Shown here: piece by piece, positions 36,170 through 40,997 of the stretch
How positions within the stretch are numbered: position 1 is the first letter of the stretch
Layout: every line of letters begins with the position of its first letter
IMG/VR virus record: IMGVR_UViG_3300030109_004304
Span: 1 to 40,997 of that record
Reading direction: 5' to 3' (one strand)
DNA length: 40,997 nt
Origin: a virus
Program-made: the position numbers and the translations under genes
The notes under the pieces: model-generated
What the model was told of the DNA's origin: nothing
The model's input: the letters and a program-made list of their open reading frames with translations, nothing else
Databases searched by the model: none

Positions 36170-38107
36170 ATGTCGTGCGGATGTGGTTGTGGTGGAGAGG
36201 TTGTAGCCTACGAAAATTGGAATGAACATGTGGTTGATGAAAGTCAAAATGCAATAGCAGCAGAGTATCAAGGTCGAAAGGTTACTCTTAACAAGCCTTT
36301 CCGTACACCCGGAGCAAACAAGAAGTTCGGCGTTTACACCAAGAATGGTAGTGGCACCGTGGTTATCGTAAGGTTTGGCGACCCCAACATGGAAATCAAG
36401 AGAGATGACCCCGAAAGAAGAAAGAACTTCCGAAGCCGACACAACTGCGATTCTCCCGGCCCAAAGTGGAAGGCGCGTTATTGGTCTTGCAGGCAGTGGC
36501 GAGGCGGTACAAAGGTCGAAGCCTCCGCTCCTTGTGGTTGTGGATGCAATGATGATGACGATGATGAAGAAGGCCCAGAAGAAATCGAGAGTCTAGCAAA
36601 GAGGAAGAATGACCCCTGCACCGAAGGCTATGAGCAATACGGGATGAAGATGAAGAACGGGCGAAAAGTTCCTAATTGTGTGCCTATTAAAAAGGCGGCA
36701 GAAGCAGATTACAAAGTTTGCGCTGATTGCATGACACAGGCAAAGTGCGCTGAAATGGGTGATTGTATGAATGTATCCAAGGAAGCAGCACTTCCCTCTC
36801 CCAAAGATGGTGAAAGTCACGAAGCGTTTATGTCAAGGTGTCAGGCGATGGGTAACAGCCGAGAAGAGTGCATGAAAGCGCATGAAGGCCATGAGTTTGA
36901 CGTAGAAGGCTACAAAGAAGAAGAGGAAGAGGCAGGTATGTACAAAAAGAAATATGCTTCTGAGTGCGGTATAGACGAAGAATTTGTTGACGGTGAGTGC
37001 AGAAAGGTTGCCGTGACGCTTGACCTTTCAATAGATGCCACTAACGCCTTTGTAGAAGCATCCACAGGAAATACTGTTATCGAAATTATGGGCATTGCTT
37101 TCCATGATGGTATGAATAAGAACAAGTGGGCTTTGACAAAAGAGGGTGCGAGACAAGTTGCGCGACAAATGGAGGGCGCAGACCTCACATTAGACCATCC
37201 TGACCCGATTGAGGGAGAGGGGGGCTTTGGTCGCAACACAGATGGAGGTATAGTCAAGGCAAATGTTGGGGTAATTACTTCTGCTACTTTCTTACCTACT
37301 ATAGCGGGTGGGTATGAAGTTAGATATGTCGCACACGTAACCGAACCACAGTTGTTTGAAACTTTAGAGTCCGGCATGTACCTGAAAGAAGATTACGGTG
37401 TTAGCATCGGCGGGTCGGGCATTCCTGTCTCCGCTGACGAAAACGGTATTATGTTTGGAGAAGACTTTACCTTTGACCATTTGGCTATCGTTTACCGTCC
37501 AGCCTACGAACGAGCCAATATAGAAAGTATAAAGAGAATGGAAAAGGAGGCAACAACGAAGGCAACCTTTATATCACACTCAAAGTCTGCGGGAGTTAGT
37601 AAGGATTTGGTGAATGACATGTCAGAAGAAATTGTAACCCCAGAAATAGACTACGAGGCTCAGATTGAGTCCCTTAAGGCAGACCTAGTGCTTGCTTCTT
37701 CCCGCGTTGCGGAGTTTGAGGCTATGGACGAGGCCCGCGCTGAGGAGGCTCGCGCTTCTCTAGTAGAGAAGGCAACTGAGATAGGAATGTCCGGTCACGA
37801 AGACCTACAGTCAGAGACTCTTGAGAATCTGATTGCTTCGTGGGAGGCTTCCCACCCAGAGCCAGTCGCAGTCGAAATGAAGCCTATAGATGATAGCCCT
37901 GCCGAGATGGAGACACCAGTTGTCGCATCCGATGAAGAAGAGAAGCCAGTTGTGGCTAACTTCCTAAACGGCAGGCTTGTAGAGTCCGATGAGGAAATCT
38001 ACGGACGCGCATACAACGCTTGGGCAAGCGCATGGAACGGAACACTCGCAGGGGATGAAGGCAACATGAGAGCCAAAACCTACGAAGAAATAAAGGAGAT
38101 GAGATAA
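36170..38107 (+). CDS. Fused head maturation protease and scaffold with N-terminal Cys-rich domains
   Basis: The 645-residue protein has four parts. Residues 1-125 start CGCGCGG and contain KPFRTPGANKKFGVYTKNG, FGDPNMEIKRDD and RSRHNCDSPGPKWKARYWSC, a domain I know from phage prohead proteins. Residues 121-280 repeat CGCGC and hold several Cys pairs. Residues 295-455 form a prohead protease domain with H343 (LTLDHPDP) and S412 (YGVSIGGS), the His-Ser pair of HK97-type proteases. The C-terminal 180 residues are acidic and coiled coil, as in scaffolds. It cleaves itself and the capsid protein during maturation. Confidence 0.82.
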   Translation: MSCGCGCGGEVVAYENWNEHVVDESQNAIAAEYQGRKVTLNKPFRTPGANKKFGVYTKNGSGTVVIVRFGDPNMEIKRDDPERRKNFRSRHNCDSPGPKWKARYWSCRQWRGGTKVEASAPCGCGCNDDDDDEEGPEEIESLAKRKNDPCTEGYEQYGMKMKNGRKVPNCVPIKKAAEADYKVCADCMTQAKCAEMGDCMNVSKEAALPSPKDGESHEAFMSRCQAMGNSREECMKAHEGHEFDVEGYKEEEEEAGMYKKKYASECGIDEEFVDGECRKVAVTLDLSIDATNAFVEASTGNTVIEIMGIAFHDGMNKNKWALTKEGARQVARQMEGADLTLDHPDPIEGEGGFGRNTDGGIVKANVGVITSATFLPTIAGGYEVRYVAHVTEPQLFETLESGMYLKEDYGVSIGGSGIPVSADENGIMFGEDFTFDHLAIVYRPAYERANIESIKRMEKEATTKATFISHSKSAGVSKDLVNDMSEEIVTPEIDYEAQIESLKADLVLASSRVAEFEAMDEARAEEARASLVEKATEIGMSGHEDLQSETLENLIASWEASHPEPVAVEMKPIDDSPAEMETPVVASDEEEKPVVANFLNGRLVESDEEIYGRAYNAWASAWNGTLAGDEGNMRAKTYEEIKEMR

Positions 38108-38108
38108 A

Positions 38109-38576
38109 ATGGTATATGGACAAGGAATGGACCCGGTTCACGGGGTAATGTATGCAGGTCAGACGGTTAAGGGTCCCGGTAAGATTCTTTACGCAGACCA
38201 ATCAGATAACGCACTGTACTTGGGAGCCGATGCAAAGTTTGCACTCGGTATCTCAGCAGGTGAGAGCAGCAGGACAGACGGTACTCTGGATGCTGCGGGA
38301 GCAACAGTCTCCTACTACCCACTAGGCGGAGTTCTAATGGTGCAGGCTTTGAACAATCAGACCTTCAAGCCCGGTATGATAGTTTATGCCGGCGCAAACG
38401 GTCTTGCGCTTGATTCGCAGGACAACTCAGAAAAGAAACTCGGTATCTACGTCGGAAAGGTAATGACCAGCGCAACTGCTGCTCTTGCACTAAACGGCGC
38501 AGGTGATTCGGGAGCAACCGAGGGGCAGATGGTTCTAGTAAACACTGCTTTCGCGGAAGCGGGACAGAACACATAG
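38109..38576 (+). CDS. Putative head decoration/fibre-like protein
   Basis: The 155-residue protein is Gly/Ala-rich and beta-rich (GKILYADQSDNALYLGADAK, GVLMVQALNNQTFKPGMIVY). It lies directly before the major capsid gene, as decoration proteins (DUF2190 or gpD-like) do. Identification is by position and composition. Confidence 0.6.
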   Translation: MVYGQGMDPVHGVMYAGQTVKGPGKILYADQSDNALYLGADAKFALGISAGESSRTDGTLDAAGATVSYYPLGGVLMVQALNNQTFKPGMIVYAGANGLALDSQDNSEKKLGIYVGKVMTSATAALALNGAGDSGATEGQMVLVNTAFAEAGQNT

Positions 38577-38590
38577 GATGGTGATTAAGA

Positions 38591-39487
38591 ATGGCAAAAG
38601 ATACTTTAGAACAAATACTTAACGTGGAAGCAGCAACAGGACCCTTTTCAACGGGCGATGCAGTCTTGGAGCAGACTCTAAGAGACTTCATTCAACTGCA
38701 ATCCACTACAATCGCAGTAGGAACAAAGGTTGTCGGAGTGCGCTCCGTACCTTGGATGGACTTCAAGTGGTACACTGGTGTCACCGGGTCCTTCGACTTC
38801 CCACTAGACGACAACGCAGTCACCGAGCCAAGCAAGATTGGAACGGCCAACTACTCGACCAAGTTGGAGAAGGGACAGGGGCGATGCACCTTCCTAGACT
38901 CAGTAAGGCTACGAGGCGAGTCCTTTGAGAACATCGACAGGCAGCAACTCGGAATTGTCCGCGCCCGCGCAGACAAGATTGACGCTACTATCCTAGCCGC
39001 TCTAGCAGCAGGCGCAGGACAGACCGCAGCCGCAGCCGCAACCTTCGGGTCAGCCGGTGCAGATGAGGAAGGCGACCTTCTCGGAGCAATGGACCTAATC
39101 TTCGCTAACGCAAGGGTTTCCGGTGACGAGCCTATGGCTCTAATCCTCCCTGCAAGCAAGAGAAGCGCTATGCTGAACACTCAACTCTTCGGAAACGTGG
39201 TTGAGTCCCTACAGGACCACATGGGCCGCATTGCTAACATGACTGTTTACTACTCAAGGGACAGTTCAGTGGCAAACGACGCTCTGCTTCTAATCCCCGG
39301 TGCCGAGACAGCCGAGTTCTTCCAGTACAGCGGAGATGGCTACACCGAGACCGAGTTGACTAGACTACCCGGTGTCGGGTTCGATTGGCTACTAACCTCC
39401 TACATGGGAACGGTTATCCACGAACACCAAGACGGAGCAGCAGCCGGTAAGAACAACAGAATCTTTAAGATAACTGGTGTCGCTTGA
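38591..39487 (+). CDS. Major capsid protein (HK97 fold)
   Basis: The 298-residue protein has the HK97-type layout: an N-terminal arm, an E-loop-like strand region (WYTGVTGSFDFPLDDNAV), a spine helix with GIVRARADKIDATILAALAA, and an A-domain LLGAMDLIFANARVSGDEPM followed by ILPASKRSAMLN. The C-terminus reads MGTVIHEHQDG. The position after the protease and the even codon use fit an abundant structural protein. GTGATT precedes the ATG. Confidence 0.85.
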   Translation: MAKDTLEQILNVEAATGPFSTGDAVLEQTLRDFIQLQSTTIAVGTKVVGVRSVPWMDFKWYTGVTGSFDFPLDDNAVTEPSKIGTANYSTKLEKGQGRCTFLDSVRLRGESFENIDRQQLGIVRARADKIDATILAALAAGAGQTAAAAATFGSAGADEEGDLLGAMDLIFANARVSGDEPMALILPASKRSAMLNTQLFGNVVESLQDHMGRIANMTVYYSRDSSVANDALLLIPGAETAEFFQYSGDGYTETELTRLPGVGFDWLLTSYMGTVIHEHQDGAAAGKNNRIFKITGVA

Positions 39488-39501
39488 GGTTGGTGATTTA
39501 G

Positions 39502-39918
39502 GTGCCAAAGAACCGTAAACTACAGGACATAATGGATGGGCGTCTTGTACGCGCTATGGATGACGGCGAGGACTTCGGATTTATCCCCGTAATGCTTAGA
39601 GTTGACACAGCAGGTGGTGCAACCGCTACCACAAGCCTAACGATGGAGAGAAAATTCACCGTTATAGATGCACACGCAATCCTAAAGGCCGATGGTGGAG
39701 ACAACAGCAACAAGGTTGAACTTCTTAACGCAAGCACGACTATTACCGGAGACATGATAGTAGGAACCGCAGGAGACAAAGACATCGTAAGAGCATCTGA
39801 AATTGATGACGCTCAGATGGAGATTGCAGCCGGCGGTACTCTTGGAGTCAAGGTTACTGCCGCAGCAAGCGACCTACCTGCTCTTGTAGTCTATGTCCTA
39901 GGATACTACCATCTCTAG
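39502..39918 (+). CDS. Small head protein
   Basis: The 138-residue protein starts with GTG after GGTGATTTAG. Composition is beta-rich with Thr/Ala/Val repeats (TAGGATATTSLTMERKFTVI) and an aromatic end. Directly downstream of the capsid gene, it may be a second decoration or minor capsid protein. Confidence 0.6.
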   Translation: MPKNRKLQDIMDGRLVRAMDDGEDFGFIPVMLRVDTAGGATATTSLTMERKFTVIDAHAILKADGGDNSNKVELLNASTTITGDMIVGTAGDKDIVRASEIDDAQMEIAAGGTLGVKVTAAASDLPALVVYVLGYYHL

Positions 39919-39926
39919 GTGATTAA

Positions 39927-40064
39927 ATGGAAACATTTACTGACGACGATGGTGTCTGGGAAGTCTCGATGGTAGGCAAGAGACAGGTTATGAAACTTGT
40001 CGAACCCGCCAAGAAAAAGGCCGCTCCTAAGAAGAAAGCAGCCAAGAAGAAGAAGAGCGAGTAA
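39927..40064 (+). CDS. 45-residue protein with histone-like Lys tail
   Basis: The protein begins METFTDDDGVWEVSMVGKRQ and ends in a Lys/Ala tail (KKKAAPKKKAAKKKKSE), similar in composition to histone H1 tails. GTGATT precedes the ATG. A DNA-binding role inside the head is possible. Confidence 0.6.
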   Translation: METFTDDDGVWEVSMVGKRQVMKLVEPAKKKAAPKKKAAKKKKSE

Positions 40065-40066
40065 GC

Positions 40067-40441
40067 ATGGCTAAAAAGTTGACAAAGGCACAGTTAGTGT
40101 CTAGACTTAAGAAAGCAGACATCCCTGTCCCAAAAACCGCCAAGGTTGAGGACATGGAACACAGGCTTGCTCATTGGCACGGAGGCGGAGGCTTCATGGT
40201 AAGACTTCTAAAGAATCCCGCTAATTCTAAGTGGGAAGGACATCCTGTAAAATTACTTAAGGATAAAAGTATTCTATACTGGATACCAAAGAGTGACATG
40301 GCTACTGAGATACTAGAATCTAGGATAGTGATGAATTTAGGTCTTGTGGCGGAACCTTCAAATGACGCTCAAGTTATTGACGTACCATTGGACTACCGGA
40401 TGGTGACAGAAGATGGCAGTAACGACAGCGCAGATTCGTGA
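40067..40441 (+). CDS. SAP/HeH-like head protein
   Basis: The 124-residue protein begins with a short helix-extension-helix motif (TKAQLVSRLKKADIPVPKTA, VEDMEHRL) of the SAP/HeH type found in phage head proteins and Rho N-termini. A beta-rich domain (FMVRLLKNPANSKWEGHPVK) follows. Likely a virion assembly protein. Confidence 0.6.
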   Translation: MAKKLTKAQLVSRLKKADIPVPKTAKVEDMEHRLAHWHGGGGFMVRLLKNPANSKWEGHPVKLLKDKSILYWIPKSDMATEILESRIVMNLGLVAEPSNDAQVIDVPLDYRMVTEDGSNDSADS

Positions 40442-40850
40442 TTTACTTAACAGACCTAGAGGACTGAATGAGGGTACCATAACGGAGTACATTACAATTC
40501 GCACCGCAGAAATCAACAAGAAGGCAAGAGCGGTAGACTACTTTGGTGGCACCGCAGACAACGTACCTACTACTACACTAAAAGAATCTGCAATCAAAAT
40601 GATGGTATGCGTGGACTGTCTGCGTGTGCTTGTTGATACTGTTCCTACATTTGTTCCAGAGAAGGAACAAGGAACACAAGATATACGATTCAGTCAGCAA
40701 CTTCGGTCCTTTGAGAAGCAAGCACTAGAAGCAATGCGAGCAATAGAAGAGAAGGGTGGTGCAGCCTTTAAGGTTGATGCTACCACAACGAGAGTAGGTG
40801 GCACAACAGCAGCGCAACTGAGCGGAAGCATTCATCCTACTAACAGATAG
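40413..40850 (+). CDS. Head-tail connector (gp6-like) protein
   Basis: The 145-residue helical protein follows the connector pattern: an N-terminal helix TTAQIRDLLNRPRGLNEGTI, EYITIRTAEINKKARAVDYF, then KESAIKMMVCVDCLRVLVDT and a C-terminal helix. It overlaps the upstream gene by 29 nt. Position after the head genes supports a head-completion role. Confidence 0.65.
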   Translation: MAVTTAQIRDLLNRPRGLNEGTITEYITIRTAEINKKARAVDYFGGTADNVPTTTLKESAIKMMVCVDCLRVLVDTVPTFVPEKEQGTQDIRFSQQLRSFEKQALEAMRAIEEKGGAAFKVDATTTRVGGTTAAQLSGSIHPTNR

Positions 40851-40861
40851 TAGGTGATGTT

Positions 40862-40997
40862 ATGCCGGATACAAGGACATGGATTGGTGATACTTCTACC
40901 GCCTTTGAAACTCCGGCTAATTGGAGTGACAATACGCTTCCCGTAGACGGAGATAGCATTGTCTTTAATAGTAGCGCAGATGCGGCGTGTGTTCTTA
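40862..40997 (+). CDS. Partial tail/fibre-like protein
   Basis: The frame starts MPDTRTWIGDTSTAFETPAN and continues WSDNTLPVDGDSIVFNSS to the window end. The NW..N.LPVDGDSIVFN pattern is typical of beta-helix adhesin or fibre proteins. AGGTGATGTT precedes the ATG. Confidence 0.6.
   Translation, partial: MPDTRTWIGDTSTAFETPANWSDNTLPVDGDSIVFNSSADAACVL

Noticed and set aside
36375-36599. Overlapping frames on both strands in the protease gene
   Set aside because: Shadows of the 645-codon protease frame in the repetitive Asp/Glu region.
1-40997. Integrase, transposase or insertion sequence
   Set aside because: No recombinase motif and no terminal inverted repeats with target duplications were seen, so there is no sign of integration in this window.

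Overview
The window looks like the middle of a genome of a tailed double-stranded DNA virus (Caudoviricetes, HK97-type head) of an archaeon. The best guess is a magrovirus-like virus of marine Poseidoniales (Marine Group II Euryarchaeota). The support is as follows. The replication genes are of archaeal type (family B DNA polymerase, PCNA-like clamp, RFC small-subunit clamp loader, MCM-like helicase, RadA-like ATPase, Cas4-like nuclease). Promoters are archaeal TATA boxes, often exactly 20-22 nt before the start codon (leaderless layout). One head-region protein carries the GCTDP..NYN..DGSC motif common in marine surface proteins. The host assignment is inference; no host marker such as a tRNA is present.

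Layout. 1-13.4 kb, leftward: four or five tightly packed operons. The operon from 13446 carries winged-helix, PAC2-like, MCM and TerS-like genes plus small genes. The units from 8980 and 8545 are small regulators. The operon from 7527 is the replisome core (clamp loader, putative ssDNA-binding protein, RadA-like, clamp, polymerase). The unit from 1329 runs into the Cas4-like nuclease. 13.7-16.4 kb, leftward: an operon of small genes including a MazG-like enzyme. 16.5-26 kb, leftward: about nine short accessory operons of mostly unknown small proteins. Nearly every one is headed by the same 14-bp operator (core GACGCTTGC) placed 12-14 bp upstream of the TATA box. Many genes here are 20-60 codons long, overlap as ATGA, and encode single-span membrane peptides or zinc ribbons.

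26-29.6 kb: a largely non-coding strand-switch region. It holds dozens of TATA-like boxes, a palindromic GGTGTA-A5-TRCACY operator family, four tandem 41-bp iterons, a CG palindrome, long polypyrimidine tracts and GC-rich hairpins. A few small rightward genes lie among them. I consider this the best candidate for an origin and control region.

29.6-41 kb: morphogenesis. The terminase large subunit and a metallophosphoesterase run leftward. From 33.7 kb the head genes run rightward: portal, a membrane-anchored sequon-rich protein, a fused head maturation protease/scaffold, decoration-like protein, major capsid protein, small head proteins, head-tail connector, and the start of a fibre/tail-like protein cut by the window end.

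The genes fit a lytic virus that brings most of its own replisome. The most novel part appears to be the shared-operator regulon at 16-27 kb, together with the iteron and promoter array next to it.
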